DNA of 64,000 bases from Sphingomicrobium aestuariivivum (GTDB taxonomy: Bacteria; Pseudomonadota; Alphaproteobacteria; Sphingomonadales; Sphingomonadaceae): positions 2,180,501 to 2,244,500 of the forward strand of contig NZ_CP102629.1 in NCBI RefSeq assembly GCF_024721585.1, written 5' to 3'. Below are positions 54,505-64,000 of this stretch, piece after piece. The notes under the pieces were generated by a model that saw nothing but the letters and a program-made list of their open reading frames with translations, made no database searches and was not told where the DNA came from. Numbering within the stretch: the first letter of the stretch is position 1; each line of letters starts with the position of its first letter. The translations under genes were made by a program, and so were the position numbers.

Positions 54505-55149
54505 ATGAACGATCCGCGTGCAAGGCTGGAGGAACTCTGTCGGACGCAGCGGGTGGACTATGCCACCCTGTCGCGGCTGGTCGGGCGCAACCCCGCCTAC
54601 ATCCAGCAATATCTGCGCCGCGGCACCCCGCGCGACCTGGCCGAGCGCGACCGCGCGGCCATCGCCGCCTTCTTCGATGTGGACGAATCCGAGCTCGGCG
54701 CGCCGCCGCGTCATGCGGGCGGTACGGGCACGCTGGTGCGCGTCCCGCGGCTGCCGATCCGCGCTGCAGCGGGGGCAGGGTCGCTGAACGAGGAGCGCGC
54801 CGGCGGGGCGCATTTCGGCTTCGACCGCGGCTGGCTGCGCGACCTCACCGCCGCACGGCCCGAGGATTTGGCGGTCATCAAGGTCGAGGGCGATTCGATG
54901 GCGCCGACGCTGGCGGCAGGCGACGAGATATTGATCGACCGGTCCGACGGCGCCGAGCGGCTGCGTGACGGCATCTATGTCCTCCGGAAGGAAGATGCGC
55001 TGATGGTCAAGCGGCTCGCGCTCCACCCGATGGGGCGCAGCGTGACGATCCAGTCGGACAATCCCGCCTATATCGATTTCCCGGGCTGTGCGCTCGAGGA
55101 GATCGACCTCGTCGGGCGGGTGCTGTGGACCGCGCGGCGGTTGGGGTAG
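54505..55149 (+). CDS. HTH/S24 LexA-like regulator
   Basis: A 214-residue protein with an N-terminal helix-turn-helix (~15-60; YATLSRLVGRNPAYIQQYLRRG) and a C-terminal S24 domain. The Ser/Lys dyad is S131 (VEGDSMAPTL) and K169 (MVKRLAL). A LexA-type Ala-Gly cleavage bond may be AGAGS at ~90-93. It is either a self-cleaving stress repressor or a non-cleaving regulator with the same fold. It is not LexA itself, whose N-terminal domain differs. The start at 54505 is the first ATG. Confidence 0.82.
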   Translation: MNDPRARLEELCRTQRVDYATLSRLVGRNPAYIQQYLRRGTPRDLAERDRAAIAAFFDVDESELGAPPRHAGGTGTLVRVPRLPIRAAAGAGSLNEERAGGAHFGFDRGWLRDLTAARPEDLAVIKVEGDSMAPTLAAGDEILIDRSDGAERLRDGIYVLRKEDALMVKRLALHPMGRSVTIQSDNPAYIDFPGCALEEIDLVGRVLWTARRLG

Positions 55150-55221
55150 CTGCGGAAAAGCGCGGCGTTAACCTTGTTCCTTGGCCGGAACATTCACCAT
55201 TTCGCTTTAAGGCCTTGCCAC

Positions 55222-55431
55222 ATGGTCCCGCTGTTCATTGCCGACCGCGACATGTTCGCGGACGCCACCCTCCTCCTCGATCATTTCGGCCCGCGTGCGG
55301 GCGAGGAAGCGCGTGCCCGCGCCAACGCGGCACGGGCCAGCGACAATGTCCTGCGCTTCTGCCACTGGCGCCAGATCGAGCGGCTGGTCGGCCATCTCGA
55401 GACCCGCGAGGTCGAGGGCACGGTCCACTAG
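55222..55431 (+). CDS. Small hypothetical protein (DUF6961-like)
   Basis: A 69-residue protein starting MVPLFIADRDMFADATLLLDHFG, with a helix-rich middle (EEARARANAARASDNVLRFCHWRQIERLV). It resembles the small sphingomonad family DUF6961, of unknown function. The start at 55222 is preferred over 55174. Confidence 0.55.
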   Translation: MVPLFIADRDMFADATLLLDHFGPRAGEEARARANAARASDNVLRFCHWRQIERLVGHLETREVEGTVH

Positions 55432-55524
55432 GAAAGCGCCCCCGACGGCCCTCCCGCGATGGCCGGATCGGGACTGTAACGAAATTGCTGGGAATGCGGG
55501 CGAATCGCGGTTAGGCTCCGCCCC

Positions 55525-57552
55525 ATGAAAGGGATCGCGGGTCGCGGCGTAGCAGCCCTCCTGATGTGCGGGACGGGCTTGTCGCCCGCCTGGGCACAAC
55601 AAGCCGTGCCCGAACCCACCCCTGTGTCCGGCGACCCCGCGCAGCCTGAAACTCCCCAGCCTGCCCCGCTCGATGTCGATGTCGAGGCGCCGCTCGATCC
55701 CCTGCCGGGGCTCGACCTCCCTTGGCCCGAAGTGACCGGCGAGGAAGAAGACCCGCTGTTCGAACCGCTCGCCGACCTGATCGATGGCGAAGAGGTCGAG
55801 GTGGGCGAGATGCAATTGTTCGAGGGCGATCACCGCGATTATGCGTGGGAGCTGGTCGGGCTGCCCGAGGCGTCGGCTGATGCCATCGAGGACGATTTCG
55901 ATGCGCTGTCGGTGCTCGAGGCGGGGGACGGCGAGGCCGACAATGCCGCCCAGATCGACCGCCGCGCCAAGACCGACGTGCTGCTGCTCGAGCAGTTGCT
56001 TGAATCGCGCGGTTACTACGCCGCCGAGATCGATCTCGAATATGTCCCGCAGGTCGAGGAACTGCTCGTCCGCTTCATTGTCGAACCGGGCGAGCAATTC
56101 ATCTTTACCGAGGTCCTGTTGCCGGGTCTCGAGGCCACCGGCGTGGCCGAGCCCGAATTGCGCGAGGCCTATGGGGTGGAAGAGGGCGACCCCGTGCTCG
56201 CCGCCGAGGTCATCACCGGCACCGCCAAGCTGACCGAGCAGCTGGGGAGGAACGGCTATCCGCAGGCGGAACTGGGCGAGCGGCAGGTGATCGTCGATTA
56301 TGACAGTGCCACCGCCACGCTGGTCCAACCGGTCAGCCCGGGGCCGATCGCGGTCTATGGCGAGATTCTCATGGAGGGCGAGCCCCCGTTCCCTGCCAGG
56401 CATGTCGCGCGGCTGGCGCGGTTCGAGCCGGGCGAGGTCTATGACCAGGCCGAGATCGTCGACCTGCGCCGCGCGCTCATCTCGACGGGGCTCGTCTCGT
56501 CGGTCGTCATCGAGCCCGAGCCCAATGCCGACGGCAGCGTGGTCGATATCGCGGTCGCGCTCCAGCCCGCCAAGATGCGCACCATCTCGGGCGAGGTCGG
56601 TTACGGCACCGGCGAGGGCTTCCGCCTCGAGGGGCAGTGGCAGCATCGCAATTTCTGGAACCCCGAGGGCGCGCTGACGCTCGACGGGGTGCTGGGGACG
56701 CAGGAGCAGCTCGCCGCGGTCACGCTCATACGCTCCAACTGGCTGCGCCGCGACCAGCAACTGTCTTTCCAGGCGCTTGCCAGCACCATCCGCCGCGATG
56801 CCTATGAGGCGGATCTCGCGCAGGTCTCGGCGCGTATCGAGCGCGTCTCCGACTTCCTGTGGCAGAAGGAATTCACCTGGGGGGTGGGCGTCGAGCTCAT
56901 CGCCTCGAGCGAGCTCGACGTCGACGAGGAGCTGGCGCTCGAGCGGCGCCGCGCCTTCTATATCGGCGCGCTGCCGCTGACGGCCAAGATCGACCAGTCG
57001 AACGACCTGCTCGACCCTACCGACGGCTGGACCGTCGGCGGTTTCTTCAGCCCCGAATTCAACTTGAACGAGGGCGGCGACTTCTACCAGCGCGCCGCCA
57101 TCGAGGGCACCTATTACCACCCCTTCGGCGAGAAGGTGGTGGGCGCCGCCAAGGCGCGCTTCGGGACGATCACCGGCACCACCCGCGATGCGGTCGCGCC
57201 GACGCGGCGCTGGTATGCGGGCGGCGGCGGCTCGGTGCGCGGCTATGGCTACCAGGCGCTCGGGCCGCGCGATGCCTTCGGCGATCCGCTCGGCGGGCGC
57301 TCGGTCAGCGAATTCGCCTTGGAGGCGCGCGTGCGCGTCTGGGGGCCGTTCGCGGTCGTGCCCTTCTTCGATGGCGGACGGGTCAGCGCCGATGCCTGGC
57401 CCGGCAAGCGCGACTGGCAGTTCGGCACCGGTATCGGCGTTCGCTACCACAGCAATTTCGGGCCGATCCGCCTCGACGTCGGCACGCCCTTGAACCCGCA
57501 GGAAGGCGATAGCCGCATCGCGGTGGTCGTCGGGCTGGGGCAGGCCTTCTGA
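55525..57552 (+). CDS. tamA: TamA outer-membrane assembly protein
   Basis: A 675-residue BamA/TamA (Omp85) protein with a signal peptide, POTRA domains (~170-400) and a C-terminal 16-strand barrel. RWYAGGGGSVRGYGYQALGPRD is the conserved L6-type region and the chain ends with the aromatic GLGQAF. It works with TamB to move proteins or lipids to the outer membrane. Residues ~30-75 are Pro/Glu-rich. The start at 55525 is the ATG of the signal peptide. Its stop overlaps the tamB start by one base. Confidence 0.9.
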   Translation: MKGIAGRGVAALLMCGTGLSPAWAQQAVPEPTPVSGDPAQPETPQPAPLDVDVEAPLDPLPGLDLPWPEVTGEEEDPLFEPLADLIDGEEVEVGEMQLFEGDHRDYAWELVGLPEASADAIEDDFDALSVLEAGDGEADNAAQIDRRAKTDVLLLEQLLESRGYYAAEIDLEYVPQVEELLVRFIVEPGEQFIFTEVLLPGLEATGVAEPELREAYGVEEGDPVLAAEVITGTAKLTEQLGRNGYPQAELGERQVIVDYDSATATLVQPVSPGPIAVYGEILMEGEPPFPARHVARLARFEPGEVYDQAEIVDLRRALISTGLVSSVVIEPEPNADGSVVDIAVALQPAKMRTISGEVGYGTGEGFRLEGQWQHRNFWNPEGALTLDGVLGTQEQLAAVTLIRSNWLRRDQQLSFQALASTIRRDAYEADLAQVSARIERVSDFLWQKEFTWGVGVELIASSELDVDEELALERRRAFYIGALPLTAKIDQSNDLLDPTDGWTVGGFFSPEFNLNEGGDFYQRAAIEGTYYHPFGEKVVGAAKARFGTITGTTRDAVAPTRRWYAGGGGSVRGYGYQALGPRDAFGDPLGGRSVSEFALEARVRVWGPFAVVPFFDGGRVSADAWPGKRDWQFGTGIGVRYHSNFGPIRLDVGTPLNPQEGDSRIAVVVGLGQAF

Positions 57553-60500
57553 TGGCGGAGGCGGAAACGGGGGGCGCCAAGAAGCGCAGCCTGCCGCGCC
57601 GCGCGGCACGGCGCTTCGGCAAGGAATTGCTGACGCTGCTGCTCATCCTTGTCGGGCTGGCGGCGATCGGGCTGCTCGTGCTCGACAGCGCCATCGGTCA
57701 CCGCTTCATCGCCGACCGCATCGCCGCGATGGAGCGCGAGGATTGCCTCGAGATTCACATCGGGCGGATCGAGGGGTCGATCTATGACGACATGGTGTTG
57801 CGCAACGTGGAGTTGCGCGATCCGGAAGGCGGCTTCATCACCATTTCCTCGGCGGAGGTGGACTGGGCGCCGCTCGCATGGCTCTACAACAGCCTCCACA
57901 TCGACCGGCTCCACGCCGAGCGTGTGACGCTCGAGCGGCTGCCCGCACTGTGCCCCGTCGACCCCGATCCCGACAAGCCGATCCTGCCCGACTTCGACAT
58001 CCATATCGGCGATTTCGCCATCGAGCAGCTGGTCGTCGCCGAAGAGGTCAGCGGCACTGCGCGGCAGGGCAGCGCGTCCGGCGAGGTCACCATCCGGTCG
58101 GGCCGCGCGCTGGTGCGGCTCGATGCCGAGCTGGAGGGCGGCGACACGGTCGCGCTCAACATGGATGCCGAACCCGACAACGACCGTTTCGAACTGTCGC
58201 TTGCGGTGGATGCTCCCGCCGACGGGCTCATCCCCGAACTGGCCGGTCTCGAGGAAGCGATCGCGCTCAGGATCGCCGGCAAGGGGACGTGGACCAACTG
58301 GGAAGGGCAGGCGCGCGGACAGATCGGCGAGGTCGACGCGATCGATCTTGCGGTCCGCCTCACCGACGGGACTTATGAGGTGGACGGCCGCTTCGATCCG
58401 AGCGGGATGGTCGAGGGCACGCTCGCCAATCTGGTCGAGGGCGGGGTGGCGGTCGACAGCCGCTTCACCTTCGAGGACGGGCTCGTCGACGGCGAGGCGA
58501 TGCTGACGTCGGAGGCGGTCCGGCTGGTCGCCGATGGCGGGGTGCACCTTACCGACAGCCGGTTCGAGGGGCTCGACCTTGGCGTCGACCTGCGCCGTCC
58601 CGAAGCGCTGTTCGAACAGCTCGGCGGGGCGCGGCTGCGGCTGGTCGCCAGCCTCGACGGCGCCTTCTCCACTTTCGACTACGACTATCGCCTGACCAGC
58701 CCCGAGCTGAAGGTCGATGCGATCACCCTCTATGACCTCGCCGCCGAGGGTAGCGGGCGCTGGTCGCCCGCACCGCGGCGCGTGCCGCTCACCGCCAGTG
58801 CGGGCCGCGTGGTCGGCCTCGGCCTCGAATTCGAGCAGATATTGAGGCGGCTGCGGCTCCAGACGATGCTGGTGATCAGCGAGGACGGGCTGCGCAGCGA
58901 GGGATTGCGGTTCCGCACCGACAAGACCAGCGGCACCGGCAATCTCGACATGGATTTCGATACGGGCGCGATCGACTTCGATCTCGATGCGACGCTCAGC
59001 CAGTATCTCATCCCGGGCCTCGGCCTCGTCGATGTCGATACCGAGCTGGCGCTGCGCCCGGGGGGCGGCGGGCTCCAGCTCGACGGGCGCGCGACGGCGC
59101 GGGTGACGCGCCTCGACAACAGCTTCTTCGAAGGGCTGCTCGGCGGCAATCCGGTGATCGAGACGCGGCTCGCGCGCGGTGCCGACGGGGTCATCCGCTT
59201 TGCCGACACGACGCTCAGCTCGCCGCTGCTCGAGCTGTCGGGCTCGGGCATGCGCCGCAACGACGGCACCTTCTATTTCGAGGGCGAGGGCGTGCACGAG
59301 GGCTATGGCCCGCTGTCGGTCACGGTCGATGGTGTGATCAGCCGCCCCAGCGTCAGCCTCTTCCTCGAGAGCCCCAATGCCGCGCTCGGCCTCGCGGATG
59401 TCACGGTCAACCTCGATCCCAATGCGGCGGGCTTTGCCTATGACGCCGAGGGGATGAGCCGCTTCGGGCCGTTCACCAGCGAGGGCGACATCCTCCTGCC
59501 TGCCGATGACGGGCAGGCGGCGATCGACGTCGCCGACCTCACGGTCGCGGGCTCCTCGGGCTCGGGCCGCCTCGATATCGTGCCCGGCGGCTTTGCGGGC
59601 GACCTCGCTTTGTCGGGCGGCGAGATCGAGGGCACGCTGTCCTTCTCGGTTCCCGAGGGCACGCCCGAGGGCGTGTCGGCGCAGCGGATCGGGATGGACC
59701 TTGCCTTCGACAATGCCGCCTTCCCAGGCCCGCCCGCCATCGCCGCGCGCTCGGGCACGCTCGATGGCGTCATCCTCCTGACCGAGGCGGGGCTGAGCTC
59801 CGATTTCGACTTCGCGCTCAATCGCGCCACCATCGCCGGCCTCGATTTCGAGACGGTGACAGGCGAGGGACGGCTCGAGAATGGCAAGGGCAATATCAAT
59901 GCCTCCCTCGTCGGGCGCGGGCGCTCGGACTTCAGTTTCGAGCTGGCGGCGCAGATCGACATGGAGGTCATCCAGGATCCCGGCCAGTCGATTATCCTGT
60001 CGGGCTCGGGCAGCCTCGACGGGCGCCGCCTCGCGCTGGTCCAGCCGGCACGCTTCGAGATGATCGACGGCCAGTGGGTGCTGGGCGATGTCGACCTGCG
60101 CTACGGCACGGGCCGCGCGCGCGTGTCGGGGCTGACCGATGGCGGGCCGATCGATGTCGCGCTGACCGGCATGCCGCTGCGCCTCGTCGACCTGTTCGTA
60201 CCCGAGCTCGGGCTGTCGGGCACGCTGAGCGGCACGGCGAGTTACGATCCCGCCACGCGCAATGGCGCCGCCAGCATGCAGGTGCGCAACCTGTCACGCG
60301 CTGGCCTGCTACTCGCCTCGCGACCGATCGACATGGCGATCAACGCCAAGGTCTCGGGCGATGTCGCGGGCGCGCGCATCGTCATGGAGAGCGAGGGCGA
60401 GAGCATCGGCCGCGCCCAGCTCGGCTTCTCGCCGCTGCCCGAGGGCTCGCTGTTCAGCGCCATCCAGCGCGCGCCGATGCTGGCGCAATTCCGTTTCGAC

Positions 60501-61757
60501 GGGCCCGCAGGCACGCTGTGGCGCCTGTCCAATATCGAGCTGTTCGACCTGACAGGGCCATTGAGCGTCGCGCTCGATGCGCGCGGCTCGCTCCTGCGTC
60601 CGCGTGTCACGGGGGCGCTGCGCCTGACCGGTGCCAAGCTCGAGAGCCCCGTCACCGGCACCGAGATTACCGACATGGACGTCTATGGCCGGTTCCGCGG
60701 GTCGCGCCTGATCATCGACCAGATGAGCGGGCAGACGCGCGAGGGCGGCAGCGTGACGGGGACGGGCGACTTCGTCTTCCTGCCGGGCGGGGTGGGGATC
60801 GACGTCGGCATCCGCGCCAGCCAGGCCTGGCTCCTCAACCGGGACGATATCGGCGCGGCGGTCTCGGGGCCGATGCGGGTGCGCTCGGACACCGGCAATG
60901 GCGGCATCATCACCGGCGACCTGACGCTAGACGAGGGCCGCTTCCAGCTCGGGCAGGCGGGCCGCGTCGCGGCGGTGCCGAGCCTCGAGGTTATCGAACG
61001 CGGGACCGATCCCGACGAGATCATCGAGGTCGAGCGGATCGCGCCGTGGCGGCTCGACGTCGATGTCGCGGGCGGACCGCTGATCGTGAAGGGGCTGGGG
61101 CTGGATTCGCGCTGGACCACCGACGTCAATATCGGCGGCAGCGTGCTCGAACCGCGCATCCGCGGCTCGGCCGACCTGCAGTCGGGCGAGTACAGCTTCG
61201 CGGGACGGCGCTTCCGCGTCGAGCGCGGCGATCTCGACTTCACCGGCCAATATCCGCCCAACCCGACCATCGAGGTCGTCGCGGTGGCCGATGGCGCGGG
61301 GATGGACGCCGAGGTTCGCGTCACCGGCAATGCGCTCAACCCGAGCATCCAGTTCTCGAGCGCGGGCGTGGCCGACCAGGACGAGATCCTGTCGCGTCTC
61401 CTGTTCGGCACCTCGGCGGCCAACCTGTCGGCGGCCGAACTGGTCCAGCTCGGCGCGGCGGTCGCCAGCCTGCAGGGCGGCGGCGGGGGCGGGCTCGACC
61501 CGATCAACGCGGTGCGCTCGGCCATCGGGCTCGATCGCCTCCGCATCCTGCCGGCCGACGTGACGACGGGGCAGCAGACCGCGATCGGCGCGGGCAAGTA
61601 CATCACCCGCCGCCTCTATGTCGAAGTGATCACCGACGGGCAGGGCTATACGGCGACGCAGGCCGAGTTCCAGATCACCCGCTGGCTGGCCTTGCTGGCG
61701 GCGATCGACAGCACCGGACGGGCCGGCGCCAACGCGCGCTTCAGCAAGGATTATTAG
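57552..61757 (+). CDS. tamB: TamB envelope translocation/assembly protein
   Basis: A 1401-residue protein with one N-terminal membrane anchor (~25-50) and a long repetitive beta-rich body typical of the AsmA/TamB lipid-bridge family. The C-terminal ~350 residues are the DUF490/TamB domain (SGEYSFAGRRFRVERGDLDF, GLDRLRILPAD, GKYITRRLYVEV). It spans the periplasm from the inner membrane to TamA and is thought to carry phospholipids or client proteins. The tail ends NARFSKDY. It is coupled to tamA (TGATG junction). Confidence 0.92.
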   Translation: MAEAETGGAKKRSLPRRAARRFGKELLTLLLILVGLAAIGLLVLDSAIGHRFIADRIAAMEREDCLEIHIGRIEGSIYDDMVLRNVELRDPEGGFITISSAEVDWAPLAWLYNSLHIDRLHAERVTLERLPALCPVDPDPDKPILPDFDIHIGDFAIEQLVVAEEVSGTARQGSASGEVTIRSGRALVRLDAELEGGDTVALNMDAEPDNDRFELSLAVDAPADGLIPELAGLEEAIALRIAGKGTWTNWEGQARGQIGEVDAIDLAVRLTDGTYEVDGRFDPSGMVEGTLANLVEGGVAVDSRFTFEDGLVDGEAMLTSEAVRLVADGGVHLTDSRFEGLDLGVDLRRPEALFEQLGGARLRLVASLDGAFSTFDYDYRLTSPELKVDAITLYDLAAEGSGRWSPAPRRVPLTASAGRVVGLGLEFEQILRRLRLQTMLVISEDGLRSEGLRFRTDKTSGTGNLDMDFDTGAIDFDLDATLSQYLIPGLGLVDVDTELALRPGGGGLQLDGRATARVTRLDNSFFEGLLGGNPVIETRLARGADGVIRFADTTLSSPLLELSGSGMRRNDGTFYFEGEGVHEGYGPLSVTVDGVISRPSVSLFLESPNAALGLADVTVNLDPNAAGFAYDAEGMSRFGPFTSEGDILLPADDGQAAIDVADLTVAGSSGSGRLDIVPGGFAGDLALSGGEIEGTLSFSVPEGTPEGVSAQRIGMDLAFDNAAFPGPPAIAARSGTLDGVILLTEAGLSSDFDFALNRATIAGLDFETVTGEGRLENGKGNINASLVGRGRSDFSFELAAQIDMEVIQDPGQSIILSGSGSLDGRRLALVQPARFEMIDGQWVLGDVDLRYGTGRARVSGLTDGGPIDVALTGMPLRLVDLFVPELGLSGTLSGTASYDPATRNGAASMQVRNLSRAGLLLASRPIDMAINAKVSGDVAGARIVMESEGESIGRAQLGFSPLPEGSLFSAIQRAPMLAQFRFDGPAGTLWRLSNIELFDLTGPLSVALDARGSLLRPRVTGALRLTGAKLESPVTGTEITDMDVYGRFRGSRLIIDQMSGQTREGGSVTGTGDFVFLPGGVGIDVGIRASQAWLLNRDDIGAAVSGPMRVRSDTGNGGIITGDLTLDEGRFQLGQAGRVAAVPSLEVIERGTDPDEIIEVERIAPWRLDVDVAGGPLIVKGLGLDSRWTTDVNIGGSVLEPRIRGSADLQSGEYSFAGRRFRVERGDLDFTGQYPPNPTIEVVAVADGAGMDAEVRVTGNALNPSIQFSSAGVADQDEILSRLLFGTSAANLSAAELVQLGAAVASLQGGGGGGLDPINAVRSAIGLDRLRILPADVTTGQQTAIGAGKYITRRLYVEVITDGQGYTATQAEFQITRWLALLAAIDSTGRAGANARFSKDY

Positions 61758-61784
61758 GCGAGGGGAGCCGCGCTCCCCCCGGCC

Positions 61785-62759
61785 TCAATATTTCATATAG
61801 CCTTCGAGCTCTTCGCGCAGCGCCTCGACGCTGGGGGCGTTCCAGTGACTGGCCCAGGGGCTGTCCTGGTCGTCGCGGCGGGCGCGCTCGTCATGCTTCT
61901 TGAGATAGGCGGGGCTCTCCCAGCCCGAGGCGAGCTGCGGCTTGCTCTCGGCCAGCTTGGTGACGTTGAAGGGTTCTTCGAAGCACAGGCCCGCCTGGCC
62001 GCCGCGCGACCAGCTGACATGGGCGAAGATGGTGCCCGCCGCATCGAGGTCGAGGAGGAGGCCGACGCCGCGCGGGAAAACGGTGCGGCTCTCGATCAGC
62101 GCACCGCTTTCCGAGATGTTGCGCAGGCGCACGGGATGGGTGTCATGGTCGTAATGGACATGGCCCGACCAGATCAGCGGGTGGCGCCGAGCCGCGCGGG
62201 GCATGCGCTCGGTCTCGCCCTCCTCGCCATCCTTCTGCTGGAAGGGCGAGGGAGTGTAGGTCATGCCGTCGATATTGGCGGTCGGAAAGCTCTTGCGGAT
62301 GGTCTCAAGGAGGAGGTTGTCGCGGGTCGCGGCATCGCAGCCGATCTGCGTCTCGCTGGCGAACTGCATGCCGATGCGCCCCTCCTTGACCCAGCGCACC
62401 GCGGCCTCGATCTCGCCGCCGTCGCCAAGGTCGAGCAGCAGCGGCTCGAGATGCTCGGGAATATAGTCGAAGGCCACCATCGCGCCGCCGCCCGACAGGT
62501 TGATGAGATCGACGACATGGCGGATGCCGTCGGTCGTGGTAACGATGGCCTGTTCGGACTTGAGGCGATGGCGCTCGTCCTCGCGCATGTTCTTCCAGCG
62601 CGTCTCGTGGCGCGGGATGGAGATGGAGAGGAGGTCGTCCTCCCGCGTGGTGTGGCGCTTGGCGTGGTTCGGGCGCAGCAGCGGCGTATCGGCCTCGCTG
62701 CCCACGGGCGCGAGCCGGAGCCGGTCGCGGAAGTGCTTCATCGGGACTTCTTCTGCCAT
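61785..62759 (-). CDS. Protein with two PilZ domains
   Basis: A 324-residue cytoplasmic protein. PilZ-like domains are visible at ~65-140 (HRLKSEQAIV, NLSGGGAMVAF) and ~190-265 (ARRHPLIWSG, NISESGALIES). Only the second keeps NxSxxG fully; the RxxxR motif is not clear in either, so c-di-GMP binding is uncertain. The start at 62759 has GGAGAGAG before it (a GTG at 62762 is the alternative). The GTTAAC-N6-CGTTTAA motif lies 65 bases upstream. Confidence 0.75.
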   Translation of the reverse strand: MAEEVPMKHFRDRLRLAPVGSEADTPLLRPNHAKRHTTREDDLLSISIPRHETRWKNMREDERHRLKSEQAIVTTTDGIRHVVDLINLSGGGAMVAFDYIPEHLEPLLLDLGDGGEIEAAVRWVKEGRIGMQFASETQIGCDAATRDNLLLETIRKSFPTANIDGMTYTPSPFQQKDGEEGETERMPRAARRHPLIWSGHVHYDHDTHPVRLRNISESGALIESRTVFPRGVGLLLDLDAAGTIFAHVSWSRGGQAGLCFEEPFNVTKLAESKPQLASGWESPAYLKKHDERARRDDQDSPWASHWNAPSVEALREELEGYMKY

Positions 62760-62824
62760 CACACTCTCTCCAATGTGCCCGGCAGGGTTAATCGAAATTA
62801 GTTACGGGCCTCTTATGACCACTG

Positions 62825-62843
62825 GTTAACAGGCGACGTTTAA
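62825..62843. promoter_or_regulatory. GTTAAC-N6-CGTTTAA motif before the double PilZ gene
   Basis: GTTAAC (62825-62830), six bases, CGTTTAA (62837-62843). It matches the motif at 24582-24600 upstream of the GGDEF-EAL gene at all 13 fixed positions. It lies between the glnA terminator and the PilZ gene, where the PilZ promoter should be. Confidence 0.35.
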
Positions 62844-62847
62844 CGGG

Positions 62848-62880
62848 AAAGAAAAGGGGCCCGCGACTGGCGCGGACCCC
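62848..62880 (-). terminator. Intrinsic terminator of glnA
   Basis: On the minus strand GGGGTCCGCG pairs with CGCGGGCCCC (10 bp, one wobble) around CCAGT, followed by TTTTCTTT, 28 bases after the glnA stop. Confidence 0.92.
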
Positions 62881-62908
62881 GATCCCTTTGCAGCGAAGAG
62901 CGGCTGGC

Positions 62909-64000
62909 TCAGGCGCTGTAATACATGTCGAATTCGACCGCCGAGGGCGTGGTTTCCCAGCGCATGACCTCGTCCCACTTGAGATCCATATAGGCATCGA
63001 TCTGGTCGTCGGTGAACACGTCGCCCTTGGTCAGGAAGGCGCGGTCCTGGTCGAGCGCGATGAGCGCTTCGCGAAGCGAGCCGCAGACGGTGGGAACGTC
63101 GACGAGTTCTGCGGGCGGCAGGTCGTAGAGGTTCTTGTCCATCGCCTCGCCCGGATGGATGCGGTTCTCGATACCGTCGAGGCCGGCCATCATCAGCGCC
63201 GCATAGGCGAGATAGGGGTTGGCCATCGCATCGGGGAAGCGGAACTCGACGCGCTTCGACTTCTCGCCGGTCCCGTAGGGGATGCGGCACGAGGCCGAGC
63301 GGTTGCGCGACGAATAGGCCAGCAGCACGGGGGCTTCGAAGCCCGGCACGAGTCGCTTGTAGCTGTTGGTCGTCGGGTTGGTGAAAGCGTTGAGCGCGCG
63401 GGCGTGCTTGATGACACCGCCGATGAAGAAGAGCGCGGTTTCCGAGAGGCCGGCATAGCCGTCGCCCGCGAACAGCGGCTTGCCGTCCTTCCAGATCGAC
63501 ATGTGCACGTGCATGCCCGAACCGTTGTCCTTGGCGATGGGCTTGGGCATGAAAGTGGCCGACTTGCCGTAGGCGTGGGCGACCATGTGCACGACATATT
63601 TGTAGAGCTGCATGCGGTCGGCAGTTTCGACGAGATGGCCGTAGGTCAGGCCGAGCTCGTGCTGCGCGGGCGCGACTTCATGGTGATGCTTGTCGCAGGG
63701 CAGGCCCATCTCGAGCATGGTCGAGACCATTTCCGAGCGGATGTCCGAGGCGCTGTCGACCGGCGCGACGGGGAAGTAGCCGCCCTTTTCGCGCGGACGG
63801 TGGGCCATGTTGCCCTGCTCGTATTCGGTGGCCGAGTTGGTCGGCAGTTCGACGTCGTCGAGCTGGTAGCCGTTGCCGGCATAGCCGTCATGGAAGCGCA
63901 CGTCGTCGAACATGAAGAATTCGGCTTCGGGGCCGACGTAGAGCGTGTCGCCGATACCGGTCGACTTGAGATAGTTTTCGGCGCGCGTGGCGGTCGAGCG
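62909..64000 (-). CDS. glnA: Type I glutamine synthetase (N-terminus beyond window)
   Basis: The last 363 residues of glutamine synthetase, which makes glutamine from glutamate, ammonia and ATP. The frame is open to the window edge; about 105 N-terminal residues are missing. [14 protein letters not shown] holds metal-site Glu residues, [13 protein letters not shown] and the ATP-binding region are intact, and NRSASCRIP carries a substrate Arg. The adenylylation tyrosine is in [11 protein letters not shown], so activity is probably controlled by GlnE. It is followed by a strong terminator. Confidence 0.96.
   Translation of the reverse strand, partial: RSTATRAENYLKSTGIGDTLYVGPEAEFFMFDDVRFHDGYAGNGYQLDDVELPTNSATEYEQGNMAHRPREKGGYFPVAPVDSASDIRSEMVSTMLEMGLPCDKHHHEVAPAQHELGLTYGHLVETADRMQLYKYVVHMVAHAYGKSATFMPKPIAKDNGSGMHVHMSIWKDGKPLFAGDGYAGLSETALFFIGGVIKHARALNAFTNPTTNSYKRLVPGFEAPVLLAYSSRNRSASCRIPYGTGEKSKRVEFRFPDAMANPYLAYAALMMAGLDGIENRIHPGEAMDKNLYDLPPAELVDVPTVCGSLREALIALDQDRAFLTKGDVFTDDQIDAYMDLKWDEVMRWETTPSAVEFDMYYSA

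Noticed and set aside
54231-55149. Prophage remnant suggested by the S24 regulator
   Set aside because: No integrase, structural, lysis or att sequences nearby; composition matches the host.

Overview
The window is a GC-rich chromosomal segment of an alphaproteobacterium, almost certainly of the Sphingomonadaceae (Sphingomonas/Sphingomicrobium-like). Pointers are the atpHAGD-x-atpC order with a very short epsilon subunit, a run of small sphingomonad-type hypothetical proteins, tonB-exbB-exbD-exbD, DipZ, eukaryote-type topoisomerase IB, TamAB and several PilZ proteins. Most genes are close-packed and use ATG or GTG starts behind GGAG/GGGG-type ribosome sites. I see no rRNA, tRNA, CRISPR array, insertion sequence or prophage.

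Layout. 1-3.8 kb: a methyltransferase-like lipoprotein (cut by the window edge), the CpaF secretion ATPase and a membrane glycosyltransferase. 3.9-8.9 kb: the F1 ATP synthase operon on the minus strand, with a small cysteine-containing YHS-like gene between beta and epsilon. 9-18.7 kb: O6-alkylguanine repair, a sulfotransferase, two tandem HExxH peptidase/TPR paralogues, an FeS photolyase-like protein, priA and purC. 19.1-22.2 kb: one AT-rich gene coding for a reverse transcriptase fused to a nitrilase domain, the hallmark of class 1 defence-associated reverse transcriptases (DRT type 1/UG1-like). It is the clearest horizontally acquired element. 22.3-31.6 kb: parC, a c-di-GMP cluster (GGDEF-EAL plus two PilZ proteins), an ECF sigma factor with a membrane partner, a DUF1285-NUDIX-CCA operon, and a folM/folB-like pair. 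31.8-35.1 kb: the TonB/ExbB/ExbD energy-transduction cluster with three ExbD genes. 35.1-47.5 kb: msrB-dipZ, an MsbA-type exporter, an intracellular PHA depolymerase, a TonB-C-like exported protein, an MFS pump, DUF4126, an exported amidohydrolase and a DUF2807 protein behind a perfect BlaI/CopY-type palindrome. 47.6-55.4 kb: thiolase plus MaoC hydratase, MscS, topoisomerase IB, a PfpI-like protein and a divergent regulator locus (57-codon gene and S24/LexA-like regulator) with paired operators. 55.5-64 kb: tamA-tamB, a double PilZ protein and glnA (5' end outside the window).

Functionally this is mostly core metabolism, envelope biogenesis and signalling. The RT-nitrilase gene sits between purC and parC as a one-gene island with different base composition and codon use. 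It has intact RT (D207, YVDD) and nitrilase (E792-K853-C894) catalytic residues, so it is probably an active anti-phage system. Smaller finds are recurrent short sequence motifs ahead of c-di-GMP and other genes, clear intrinsic terminators, and a small gene shorter than usual calling limits.
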